Of a stretch of DNA of 44,136 bases, positions 23,941-31,127 are shown piece by piece. This DNA is from a virus: positions 1 to 44,136 of IMG/VR virus record IMGVR_UViG_3300005613_000122. The stretch is one strand, 5' to 3'. The translations under genes and the position numbers were made by a program. The notes beneath the pieces are model-generated. The model ran no database searches. It was given only the letters and a program-made list of their open reading frames with translations, and had not been told where the DNA came from. The stretch's first letter is position 1. Every line of letters begins with the position of its first letter.

Positions 23941-24515
23941 TAAAAGATAATGATATAGCTATACCTATGCAAGGTGGCGGTGATGTTGTAGCTGAGGGTG
24001 TATCATTTGATGGTGCTACTGATTACCTGAGTAGAAGTAGTGATTTAGTTGGAAATGTTGATAGTAAGACTTTTACTTTTAGTGCTTGGGTTTATGTGCC
24101 TGAAGATTATGCTCAAGGAGGTAGTGACTATTTTTTATCAATAGGTTACAATAACCACTATATAAGGAGAACTACTTACAATAAAGTAAACTATAAGTTT
24201 TCAGATTCTGCAAATTCAGCAGTATTGTCAGGGGCATCAGATATTGGTATTTCTTTATCAACTTTTACTAATATTCTTATTAGTTACGATGCGAACTCTT
24301 CAAATTTTTCATTGTACTTGAATGATACAGCAGTAAGTTACTCAAATACTTCACAACTAAATGGCGTCATAGATTTTACTAAGGACATGCTTCATATAAT
24401 GAGGGATGACAATAGTCAGTATTCTAAAGGCAGACTCTCCCACTTATTCCTAGACTACACATACAGAGATTTATCTATAGAAGCTAATAGAAGGCTCTTT
24501 TTGGTGCCTAGCTAA
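23937..24515 (+). CDS. LamG/concanavalin-like tail protein, possibly truncated
   Basis: 192 residues. A LamG-type carbohydrate-binding fold is indicated by VSFDGATDYLSRSSDL, FTFSAWVYVPED, and a final GRLSHLFLDYTYRDLS. In the 667-residue fibre downstream the equivalent LamG domain is followed by another 150 residues. Here the protein stops soon after the domain (RLFLVPS), next to an inserted HNH gene. It may therefore have lost a C-terminal part when the HNH gene arrived. Confidence 0.7.
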   Translation: MIKDNDIAIPMQGGGDVVAEGVSFDGATDYLSRSSDLVGNVDSKTFTFSAWVYVPEDYAQGGSDYFLSIGYNNHYIRRTTYNKVNYKFSDSANSAVLSGASDIGISLSTFTNILISYDANSSNFSLYLNDTAVSYSNTSQLNGVIDFTKDMLHIMRDDNSQYSKGRLSHLFLDYTYRDLSIEANRRLFLVPS

Positions 24516-24548
24516 TGTGTAAGTTAATAAACAAAACAGTTGCTTCTA

Positions 24549-24577
24549 TTGACAGTAGTGATAAAATATGTTATAAT
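24549..24577 (+). promoter_or_regulatory. Perfect sigma-70 consensus promoter for the HNH gene
   Basis: TTGACA (24549-24554), exactly 17 bases, TATAAT (24572-24577). It lies between the LamG stop and the HNH ATG (24605). No other promoter in the window is consensus in both boxes, so the selfish gene appears to carry its own strong host-type promoter. Confidence 0.8.
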
Positions 24578-24604
24578 GTTCTATACTTAAATAAGGAAGA
24601 ACAA

Positions 24605-25267
24605 ATGGAACTAACTAAGAGAATGAAAGACTTAACTGGGCAAAAGAAAGGTAGATTAACTGCCATTAGACCATCACATAGAGACAAGCAAAACTCAGTA
24701 ATGTGGGAGTTTAAGTGTGAATGTGGTAACACACATATAGCAAGAGGTGCTGACTTTAGTATCGGTAAACAACAATCGTGTGGGTGTTTACAAGAAGAGA
24801 ATAGATTTAGTCACAATATGAGTAATACTAGAACATATAAAATATGGAGAAGTATGAAAAGCAGGTGTCACGAAAGTACAAGAGCAAGTGATGTGGAAAA
24901 TTACCAAAACAGAAATATTACTGTTTGTGATGAGTGGAAAGACAGCTTTGAAAAGTTCTATGAAGATATGGGTGAAGCGAAAGATGGATTCGATATAGAT
25001 AGAATAGATAACAACAAAGGATACAGCAAATACAACTGTAGATGGATAAGCCGAAAAGAGAATCTGCAAAATAGAAGAAATAGCTATATTTGGTGTTATA
25101 ACGATAAAGAATACGGTTCCGCACAAGACTTAGCAGAAGTGGTAGGAGTAACTGCTGGAACTATAGATAGGTGGGTAAATGGATATACACATAATCAGAC
25201 TGGCAAATACTATCCACCTAAAGAGGGATACAGTAGAAGACTAAAATATGAAAGAGAGGTAGAATAA
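24605..25267 (+). CDS. HNH endonuclease (phage IDRIDNN type)
   Basis: 220 residues from ATG 24605, chosen because AAGGAAGA precedes it and the consensus promoter lies upstream; the in-frame extension to 24515 covers that promoter. N-terminal zinc-ribbon-like region: WEFKCECGNTH and QSCGCL (Cys at about 39, 41, 58, 60). Middle: KIWRSMKSRCHE and FDIDRIDNNKGYSKYNCRWI, SRKENLQNRR, a known phage HNH family. The C-terminal part has an HTH-like segment (SAQDLAEVVGVTAGTIDRWV, about 164-183). It lies among the tail-fibre genes, with coupling TAATG to the next gene. Confidence 0.85.
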   Translation: MELTKRMKDLTGQKKGRLTAIRPSHRDKQNSVMWEFKCECGNTHIARGADFSIGKQQSCGCLQEENRFSHNMSNTRTYKIWRSMKSRCHESTRASDVENYQNRNITVCDEWKDSFEKFYEDMGEAKDGFDIDRIDNNKGYSKYNCRWISRKENLQNRRNSYIWCYNDKEYGSAQDLAEVVGVTAGTIDRWVNGYTHNQTGKYYPPKEGYSRRLKYEREVE

Positions 25268-27270
25268 TGAGTGGATTTAAGCCAAACCCTCAACTGACAA
25301 AAGATATACAAGCTGGAATCGGTGTTGATAAGTATTTGGATAATAAGTTTTATGTTGGTAATGAAGAGACAAGTCCAAGCGGAATGTATATTACTAATGA
25401 TGGCTCTAATATGTATATATGCGGAGAGTCTGGTGACTCAGTAGTGCAATATTCGCTAACTGTTCCATATAGTATACAATCAGCAGTATATACAACTAAG
25501 GAATTTAACCCTGCAGAAATGTCAAATATAGAGAGTGTATCCGTTAATTCAACAGGAGATAAACTATACTTACTTGGTGGTTCTGTGTTATATCAATACA
25601 CTCTAGGGACGCAATTTGACATAGCAACAGCATCTTATGACAGTAAAAGTTATAATTTTAGTACTCAAACTTCTTACCCATATGGATTCGATATGACGGA
25701 AGATGGTACAATATTGTTAATGACAGGAAATACAGGAATAGTATATAAATATATTATTACCACTCCTTACGATATATCAACAGCAATAGCAGATAGCTCA
25801 TTTGATATATTAAACTGTAGTGATTCTAAAGATGTTTGCATGTCACAGAACGGTTCAGATATGTATATACTAAGACAATTAGATGCTTCAGGTTTATTAT
25901 TACTTAGTATTGTACAGTATACATTGAGTACACAATATGATATAACTACTGCAGTATACAAATGTGAGATGTCATTACCAATTTATCCAGAAGAATTAAA
26001 TATAGTGGGCGGAGATAACCTGCACATATTGACAAGGAATGGTGACTTTATACAAGAGTTCAACCTATCAACTCCATACGACATCTCAACAGCAGTATAT
26101 GGATTACCAGCTAACAGCCCACAACAACCTATCCTATACCTACCAATGAAAGATGCTGAAACAGCTCATATCAATGAAGGTACTGGCGGTGACTTTGTAC
26201 AAAACGGATTAATCGAGACTGCTGATGTTGGAGCAAACCAGCTGCAATGCAAAGCTAGTGAGTTTGATGGGGTTGATGATGATTTATCTTTAGCGGGTAC
26301 TTTTGCAAACTCTAAGTATATAACGATAAGCACTATTGTAAACAGAAATACACTAGGTACAGTTGATACTATATGTACTATATCGAATGGTCGAATAAGA
26401 TATAGATTTTTAGCTGATAATACATTAAGGTTAGATTTGACTAGTCCTGGTGGAAGTTCAACGGTTACTAAAATATATAGTGCAGAGCCTAGTGGAAAAA
26501 ATATAGCTATTGCTTTTTCTTATAATGGGGATACTGGAAATTTAGTAACAAGCATAAACGGTGTTGTAAGTTCATCAACTGAAACATTAATTACTGTAGG
26601 GCTTGGAGATTTTACAGGGCACTCAATAGGGAGTTATTTTGGTGGCGATTTAATGGGTGGCTCAATAGGCGAACTATACTTCGAAACTAAATATTACGAT
26701 TTGTCTACTTTCAATCCATTCTATGATTTAGAAACAAACAAACCTATACCAGTAAGAAAAGCTATGGAGACATTAGGAAGTAATCCTTTGATTTGTATGC
26801 CTATTGATGCCTCAGCACCACACATTAACTACGGTTCAGGGGGTGATTTTGTTCTCAACGGAGGTGGGCTTCAGGGTAGTCGTGGAGCTTCTGAATATAT
26901 CGGAAGAACAATAGTTTCAGATGCTAGTAATAAAGTTACTGGAAGTATATTTTGCAAAAGCTTAGTTAAGTGGATAAACAATGTACCTACATACTTAAAT
27001 GATGTAACTTTAACTGAAACAGATGCAGGAACAGTTGGATATTATTTTGGATTTAGTGACATTATCAATTGGGCTTTAGAGTCAAATAAGAACTTAGTGA
27101 CAAATCAACTTGGATACCCTAGACAGCCTAGTCAAGTTATCTCAGATAGCGGATGGACTCCAGTTCTAGGATTATTTTTTGAGGATAGTTCAAACTTTGG
27201 ATTAAATAGCTATGGTGCTGATTACTCAGTTATAGGCTCTCCAGTTAGTGGTGCAGATGTTAAAGTATAA
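25267..27270 (+). CDS. Receptor-binding tail protein: beta-propeller-like plus LamG
   Basis: 667 residues. The first 280 contain repeated motifs such as QYSL..PYSIQSAVY, TPYDISTA, TQYDITTAVY, TPYDISTAVY spaced about 45-50 residues apart. Each has a preceding DG(S/T)xMY-like strand, a YVTN/beta-propeller pattern. Residues about 300-480 form a LamG fold (SEFDGVDDDLSLAG, IGSYFGGDLMGGSIGELYFE). The remainder (about 480-667) is a mixed C-terminal domain with Gly-rich loops. Probably the main adhesin that binds host surface glycans or protein. It follows the HNH gene with a one-base overlap. Confidence 0.78.
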   Translation: MSGFKPNPQLTKDIQAGIGVDKYLDNKFYVGNEETSPSGMYITNDGSNMYICGESGDSVVQYSLTVPYSIQSAVYTTKEFNPAEMSNIESVSVNSTGDKLYLLGGSVLYQYTLGTQFDIATASYDSKSYNFSTQTSYPYGFDMTEDGTILLMTGNTGIVYKYIITTPYDISTAIADSSFDILNCSDSKDVCMSQNGSDMYILRQLDASGLLLLSIVQYTLSTQYDITTAVYKCEMSLPIYPEELNIVGGDNLHILTRNGDFIQEFNLSTPYDISTAVYGLPANSPQQPILYLPMKDAETAHINEGTGGDFVQNGLIETADVGANQLQCKASEFDGVDDDLSLAGTFANSKYITISTIVNRNTLGTVDTICTISNGRIRYRFLADNTLRLDLTSPGGSSTVTKIYSAEPSGKNIAIAFSYNGDTGNLVTSINGVVSSSTETLITVGLGDFTGHSIGSYFGGDLMGGSIGELYFETKYYDLSTFNPFYDLETNKPIPVRKAMETLGSNPLICMPIDASAPHINYGSGGDFVLNGGGLQGSRGASEYIGRTIVSDASNKVTGSIFCKSLVKWINNVPTYLNDVTLTETDAGTVGYYFGFSDIINWALESNKNLVTNQLGYPRQPSQVISDSGWTPVLGLFFEDSSNFGLNSYGADYSVIGSPVSGADVKV

Positions 27271-27280
27271 AGGATAATAA

Positions 27281-27805
27281 ATGATAACTAAAGACACAAG
27301 GTTCTGCTTAGTAAAAGATAACAATATTACTAAGTACAATGTAAGACAAAAAGATACGGGTTTAGGTGTTAATTCATCTATAGAAACATATATAGTTAAA
27401 GGTTACTTACCACTAGAGGATAATGCACCTACTATAAACACAACTACTCATAGAATAGCAGGTAGTACATATTCAGTTGAGACTGACAAAGTAGTTAAAA
27501 CTTACAAAGTGGTAGAGATACCAATAGAAGAGATAATTACTAAAGCTAAAAACTCTATGGAAGACGCTATACAAAAACATATTAATGATACTGTAACAAG
27601 TAAAGGATATGACAATGAGAACTCTATAGCTAAATATCTGGTACAAGAAAATCCATTTTATGATGAGTGTAAAGCTATTAGTTTATGGATAGGGTCTGTA
27701 TGGGTTAAAGCATTTAGTATTCAGCAAGATGTAGAATCAGGTATTAGAACTATGCCAACAGTTGAAGAGGTAATAGTTGAATTGCCAATTTTAGATATAA
27801 TATAA
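27281..27805 (+). CDS. Tail fibre assembly-like protein
   Basis: 174 residues. The C-terminal half has the arrangement AIQKHINDTVTSKGYDNENS, YLVQENPFYDECKAI and LWIGSVWVKA. This is common in phage proteins found after fibre genes (DUF4376/fibre-assembly type: H-I, Y-D-S/N, N-P-F, W-x3-VW). Position after the receptor-binding gene supports a fibre chaperone or accessory. Its last codons carry a TATAAT (27796-27801). Confidence 0.6.
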   Translation: MITKDTRFCLVKDNNITKYNVRQKDTGLGVNSSIETYIVKGYLPLEDNAPTINTTTHRIAGSTYSVETDKVVKTYKVVEIPIEEIITKAKNSMEDAIQKHINDTVTSKGYDNENSIAKYLVQENPFYDECKAISLWIGSVWVKAFSIQQDVESGIRTMPTVEEVIVELPILDII

Positions 27806-27812
27806 AGATAAT

Positions 27813-27852
27813 CACATAACTATTATTTGTTAGCGTGCGTAATAGTTATGTG
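27813..27852 (+). repeat. 13-bp perfect inverted repeat before the lysis cassette
   Basis: CACATAACTATTA (27813-27825) pairs exactly with TAATAGTTATGTG (27840-27852) around a 14-base loop. There is no T-run after it (TTAAGGGA follows, which is the next gene's ribosome site). It could be an mRNA hairpin controlling access to that site 3 bases away. Confidence 0.75.
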
Positions 27853-27864
27853 TTAAGGGATATA

Positions 27865-28134
27865 ATGGAAGATATAAAACAATCACTTTTAAAGAATAGA
27901 GATTTATTATTAGATATAAAACATCAAGATTACGAGCATTTTAAACAAATGGAAAAAAATCAAGGTGAAATAAAATCTAGTATGGGAGTTATTTCTAATA
28001 AAGTGATTGTTTTATTGTTATTAGTTGGTATTGTTTTAGGGATTAATATGTGCTACTATAAAGATTTAGTGTTAAGCAATTTACAAAATGCAACAGATGT
28101 TGTAAGATTTATAATGAGGTTAGGGAATGAATAG
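27865..28134 (+). CDS. Single-span membrane protein of the lysis cassette, 89 aa
   Basis: From ATG 27865 (AAGGGA at 27855-27860); the in-frame GTG at 27835 lies inside the hairpin and is unlikely. A charged coiled-coil N-terminus (about 1-40) is followed by a transmembrane segment (VIVLLLLVGIVLGINMC, about 47-63) and a short tail. Size and position fit a hemolysin XhlA-like or holin-accessory protein. Confidence 0.6.
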   Translation: MEDIKQSLLKNRDLLLDIKHQDYEHFKQMEKNQGEIKSSMGVISNKVIVLLLLVGIVLGINMCYYKDLVLSNLQNATDVVRFIMRLGNE

Positions 28135-28336
28135 AGATAGAATAAATTTAATATTAAAAAATTGTGATAAAGAGCGTACTTTAGTTAATAAAGAATTAGA
28201 CAAAGTTAAACCAAATGTTTATAAGCAAGAGATTATTCTAGCTTTAGTTGTTGGTTTTGCTGTTGGTTTTTTTGCAAGTGGAATAGAAATTGATGTACTT
28301 AGATTAATACAGGATTATGTTTATGGGAATATTTAG
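28127..28336 (+). CDS. Small membrane protein, lysis cassette, 69 aa
   Basis: Overlaps its neighbours by 8 and 14 bases. A basic N-terminal helix is followed by one hydrophobic segment (EIILALVVGFAVGFFASG, about 35-52) and a short amphipathic tail. It may be a second holin or antiholin component, but the family is not recognised. Confidence 0.58.
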   Translation: MNRDRINLILKNCDKERTLVNKELDKVKPNVYKQEIILALVVGFAVGFFASGIEIDVLRLIQDYVYGNI

Positions 28337-28718
28337 TAACTTTTTTAGTGATGAAACAAGTAAAGTTGTTGATAGTGTTGGTTCAACTATAGATAAAGTC
28401 TTTACAAGTGATGAAGAGCGTTTAAAAGCTCATAATCTACTAGAAGAGATAAAAGTTAAATCCAAAGAGATTGATTTAAAGGTTGATGAACAGATAACTA
28501 AAAGATGGAATAGCGACAATGAGCATATAATCACAAGATTAGTAAGACCATTTAGTTATATTGCTATGTTATCTTTATTTATTTATATGGTAATAGGTGG
28601 GATTGAGATTAAAGACGCTTTTATTCCAGTTGTTGAAACTATAATTATTACTATGACTTTGGCTTATTTTGGTGGGCGTTCGGTTGAAAAGACTACTAAG
28701 TTTATTAAGGGGAAATAA
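28323..28718 (+). CDS. Holin, 3TM gene-transfer-agent type
   Basis: 131 residues from ATG 28323 (AGGAT placed 8 bases upstream; ATG 28317 is too close to it). Pattern of the GTA_holin_3TM family: an N-terminal DSVGSTIDKVFTSDEERLKA, a charged helical stretch, then RLVRPFSYIAMLSLFIYMVI and a second hydrophobic segment (FIPVVETIIITMTLAYFGG). It would permeabilise the inner membrane and release the endolysin encoded directly after it. Confidence 0.78.
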   Translation: MGIFSNFFSDETSKVVDSVGSTIDKVFTSDEERLKAHNLLEEIKVKSKEIDLKVDEQITKRWNSDNEHIITRLVRPFSYIAMLSLFIYMVIGGIEIKDAFIPVVETIIITMTLAYFGGRSVEKTTKFIKGK

Positions 28719-29278
28719 TGGATAAATTAGATTTAGCTTTAATAAAACTATGGCAAGTAGAGTTTAGCAATGAACCCGCTAGATTCTTACACATTAATCC
28801 AACGGAAAACTATTTAACTTTAGGCGGAATAGCCGAAAAGTATCATAAACATGATATAGATTGGGCTTTTATAAGACGATTATTGGAACTATGTAATAAT
28901 TCTATTACAAGAGCCTCACGAATGTTATATTATGATAGAGATACACAAGATTCTATTAAAAAAATATACAAAAATGAATATTTTGATAAGTTGAGACTAT
29001 ACAATATAAAAAGTCAAAAAATGATTAATGAAATATTTTTATTTGGTGTTCATACGGGGGTTAAAAACGCCGCTAGAACAGCTCAAAGAGTTGTTGGAAC
29101 TATAGATGACGGATTTATAGGTAAAGTATCAATTGCTGCTTTTAACAGGTATAATGAAGATAGGTTTGATAGTGAATTTGATGATTTAGAAATGGAGTAT
29201 TATAAAAATATTACTAAAAAAAATGATAGTATGAAAATATATCTAAATGGATTTAAAAATAGGAGTGTTTATGTTTAA
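28718..29278 (+). CDS. Endolysin, GH108-type muramidase
   Basis: 186 residues. The N-terminal region LWQVEFSNEPARFLHINPTE, then LTLGGIAEKY, matches the E-x-G/S...T-x-G-G-I layout of phage N-acetylmuramidases (Glu about 14 the likely general acid). The C-terminal LFGVHTGVKNAARTAQRV and IDDGFIGKVSIAAFN match the linked peptidoglycan-binding/GH108 tail (D-G-x-I-G). There is no signal peptide, so holin-dependent release is expected. It shares one base with the holin stop. Confidence 0.78.
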   Translation: MDKLDLALIKLWQVEFSNEPARFLHINPTENYLTLGGIAEKYHKHDIDWAFIRRLLELCNNSITRASRMLYYDRDTQDSIKKIYKNEYFDKLRLYNIKSQKMINEIFLFGVHTGVKNAARTAQRVVGTIDDGFIGKVSIAAFNRYNEDRFDSEFDDLEMEYYKNITKKNDSMKIYLNGFKNRSVYV

Positions 29279-29426
29279 AAATATTAAAGTTTTATGGACT
29301 GTAATAGTTATACAGATGGTTACCATAGTGGTTATGAGTGGGTTTGTGGAGATTAAGATAAATCTACCAATGATGGATAACACCAGCTATGATGAACCAC
29401 TCGCAAATAAGAGTGTTGATAATTAG
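29271..29426 (+). CDS. Small membrane protein after endolysin, 51 aa
   Basis: ATG 29271, AGGAG site, 8-base overlap with the endolysin gene. One transmembrane segment (VLWTVIVIQMVTIVVMSGFV, about 7-26), then a short acidic, polar tail of about 25 residues. Position suggests an accessory lysis protein such as an i-spanin, although the outer part is short for that. Confidence in the gene is higher than in any role. Confidence 0.6.
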   Translation: MFKNIKVLWTVIVIQMVTIVVMSGFVEIKINLPMMDNTSYDEPLANKSVDN

Positions 29427-29437
29427 TAGTTTGTATT

Positions 29438-29662
29438 TCATTTGCTAAAATCTAACCACTCTATAACAAACTTTTTAAAAGTATCTTCGTTATCAATTAA
29501 CACTTCTGTACTGTAACCTTGGAAATATTGAATTGTAATACAATTTTCACCATAATATTCTGATTTTTCAAATGTCATATTTCTTATGTGTTTATATGGT
29601 ATTACATAAATCTTTATTTCATCATTTATTTGTATTTTGTGTTGTAAGTTATTTTCGTTCAT
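29438..29662 (-). CDS. Hypothetical protein, 74 aa
   Basis: First gene of the minus-strand region, converging with the lysis cassette. I chose ATG 29662, with GGAG 9 bases upstream, over an in-frame TTG at 29677. A small beta-rich protein (HKIQINDEIKIYVIPYKHI; CITIQYFQGYSTEVLID) with a short C-terminal helix. No family recognised. Confidence 0.55.
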   Translation of the reverse strand: MNENNLQHKIQINDEIKIYVIPYKHIRNMTFEKSEYYGENCITIQYFQGYSTEVLIDNEDTFKKFVIEWLDFSK

Positions 29663-29771
29663 AATTAAATACTCCAAATATTCTATATTTATTTCCCACT
29701 TTTATATATATTATTATTCCCATAACCTTTAGGTATTCAATATCTCCGGCACTATTTATTTCCCATAGCAT
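29649..29771 (-). CDS. Small protein, 40 aa
   Basis: ATG 29771 with a strong ACGGAGG ribosome site 6 bases upstream, ending at TAA 29649 and overlapping the next gene by 14 bases. The sequence is mixed hydrophobic (VMGIIIYIKVGNKYRIFGVF) and could be a short beta hairpin or membrane-associated piece. Another tiny frame (18 codons, 29808-29752) with a GGATAAAAG site precedes it and is not called separately. Confidence 0.45.
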   Translation of the reverse strand: MLWEINSAGDIEYLKVMGIIIYIKVGNKYRIFGVFNYERK

Positions 29772-29820
29772 TAAAAACCTCCGTTATCATTTTATTTATT
29801 TTATTCATCTTTTATCCTTT

Positions 29821-30342
29821 TTATATATCTAGTTGTGTTTGTCTCAAACAATTATTCTTATCACTAAGCTTTTTTAACTCATTATTTTTATAATCTCTTA
29901 ATATCTTATCCTTATTAATCATACAAATTTGAAGTAATTTATTATGGCTTATTTGATTAGTGATACACCATCTATCCAAATCATACCTTTGTCGTGGTGT
30001 CATTTTAAAAGCAATTGATTTAGTGGTTTTTCTTTGTTCAAAGTCTTCAAACTCGTACTCTTCAGCTAAATCATCTAAATTCTTTGCTAAAACCCCTCTA
30101 ATATCTTTTTTATGTGTTAGTTCCACTTCATAAGCAGTTGTTCTATACACTTTATAATCGTTATCTTCATTTAAAGGTATGTAGGAGTGATTAAATTCAA
30201 CTTTGTAATGTAGTAGTTTAATAGTATCTATTTGATACTCTAAGCCAAGTATATGATAGAAATGGTTAGTTTTTTTATCTAATAAGTAATCATTGTTTTT
30301 GATGTTTAATATTTGTTGTTGTTCTTTGGTTATTGTTAGCAT
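29821..30342 (-). CDS. Hypothetical protein with C-terminal RHH-like segment, 173 aa
   Basis: Two parts: an N-terminal beta-rich region (residues 1-95) and a C-terminal basic part. That part contains TTKSIAFKMTPRQRYDLDRW, CITNQISHNKLLQICMINKDK (about 110-150), a strand-helix-helix resembling ribbon-helix-helix DNA-binding proteins. It starts at the base after the preceding stop. Possible phage regulator; not a confident call. Confidence 0.55.
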   Translation of the reverse strand: MLTITKEQQQILNIKNNDYLLDKKTNHFYHILGLEYQIDTIKLLHYKVEFNHSYIPLNEDNDYKVYRTTAYEVELTHKKDIRGVLAKNLDDLAEEYEFEDFEQRKTTKSIAFKMTPRQRYDLDRWCITNQISHNKLLQICMINKDKILRDYKNNELKKLSDKNNCLRQTQLDI

Positions 30343-30594
30343 TTAATCCTCTATAAGTGTAAAGCTACTTTTAAAATGTTCTACTGTTCTAACAAATTGA
30401 TTTTTTATTTTATTATCAATAAAATGTTTTCTATCATCACTTGATAAAACCTTAACATATGATACTACCGGTATTTTATTTGATTTAAAAGCGTGTTCTA
30501 TCAGTAAAGCTATATATATTCCGCCGTCTTTATGCTTCCATTCACTCCCAAATGGTATTTCGTATTTATCATTTAAACTTTTATTTGCCATCAC
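30343..30594 (-). CDS. Hypothetical protein, 83 aa
   Basis: Starts at GTG 30594 (overlap GTGA with the upstream stop) or ATG 30591. Beta-rich: EIPFGSEWKHKDGGIYIALL and KIPVVSYVKVL suggest a small barrel-like domain. No known motif. Part of a row of small overlapping early genes. Confidence 0.55.
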   Translation of the reverse strand: MMANKSLNDKYEIPFGSEWKHKDGGIYIALLIEHAFKSNKIPVVSYVKVLSSDDRKHFIDNKIKNQFVRTVEHFKSSFTLIED

Positions 30595-30797
30595 AAATAC
30601 CTCCCCATAATATCATCAATGCACTCTCCATCATCTACACGCTCTTTCAACTTCTTAAAAGCATACTTTAGTGATGGTACATACATCTTTTTTGAAGTAT
30701 GATTCCAAAACTTCTTTTTATCTAAAGTTTTTTCACCTATAAAGTCCTCGTAAGTGGCTGAGTTGTCTAGTTGTTGTTTTAAAGTTGATACTGCCAC
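30591..30797 (-). CDS. Hypothetical protein, 68 aa
   Basis: A basic, helical protein (KKKFWNHTSKKMYVPSLKYAFKKLKERVDDGECIDDIMGRYL in outline) with no recognised domain. It overlaps the upstream gene by 19 bases and the downstream one by 4. Confidence 0.52.
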   Translation of the reverse strand: MAVSTLKQQLDNSATYEDFIGEKTLDKKKFWNHTSKKMYVPSLKYAFKKLKERVDDGECIDDIMGRYL

Positions 30798-31099
30798 TTT
30801 GAACCTTTATATGTGATGTAATGCTTCTTCCCATTTAAACAATAAACAACATTCTTTTTATTATAACCCTCTGGCAAATCGTCCAATGTTTGGTATTTGT
30901 TTATTACTTCATCGTTTTGTATCTCCAAAATCCAAGGATAAAGATCATCAGCTTCTTTGATAATCTCATCTTTATATTCCATAGCTAAATTCAATAATAA
31001 GAATTTAGCTGGATTTTCTTTTTTCATTGTACTAAATTTTCTATAAGGCTTTATCCCTACAAAATTAGTTATGTTTTGATATCGTTCGTATTTTTTCAT
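30779..31099 (-). CDS. Hypothetical protein, 106 aa, possibly leaderless
   Basis: A basic protein with a C-terminal beta-like segment (NVVYCLNGKKHYITYKGSKW). The ATG at 31099 lies only 5 bases after the TATAAT of the class A promoter, so the transcript would begin at or next to the start codon and have no ribosome site. An internal Met at residue 25 is an alternative start without a clear site. Function unknown. Confidence 0.55.
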   Translation of the reverse strand: MKKYERYQNITNFVGIKPYRKFSTMKKENPAKFLLLNLAMEYKDEIIKEADDLYPWILEIQNDEVINKYQTLDDLPEGYNKKNVVYCLNGKKHYITYKGSKWQYQL

Positions 31100-31104
31100 A
31101 TTGT

Positions 31105-31127
31105 ATTATAGCATTTTAGGGATTAAA
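31105..31127 (-). promoter_or_regulatory. Class A phage promoter
   Basis: Minus-strand TTTAATC (31127-31121), spacer CCTAAAATGC, TATAAT (31110-31105). Its first bases overlap the stop codon of the adenine methyltransferase gene. It would drive the genes from 31099 down to 29438. Confidence 0.7.

Noticed and set aside
24515-24604. Upstream extension of the HNH gene to 24515
   Set aside because: It would cover the consensus promoter and lacks a ribosome site; ATG 24605 has AAGGAAGA in place.
29398-29415. Bidirectional terminator between the lysis cassette and minus-strand genes (CACTC/GAGTG)
   Set aside because: Only a 5-bp stem and no T-run on either strand.
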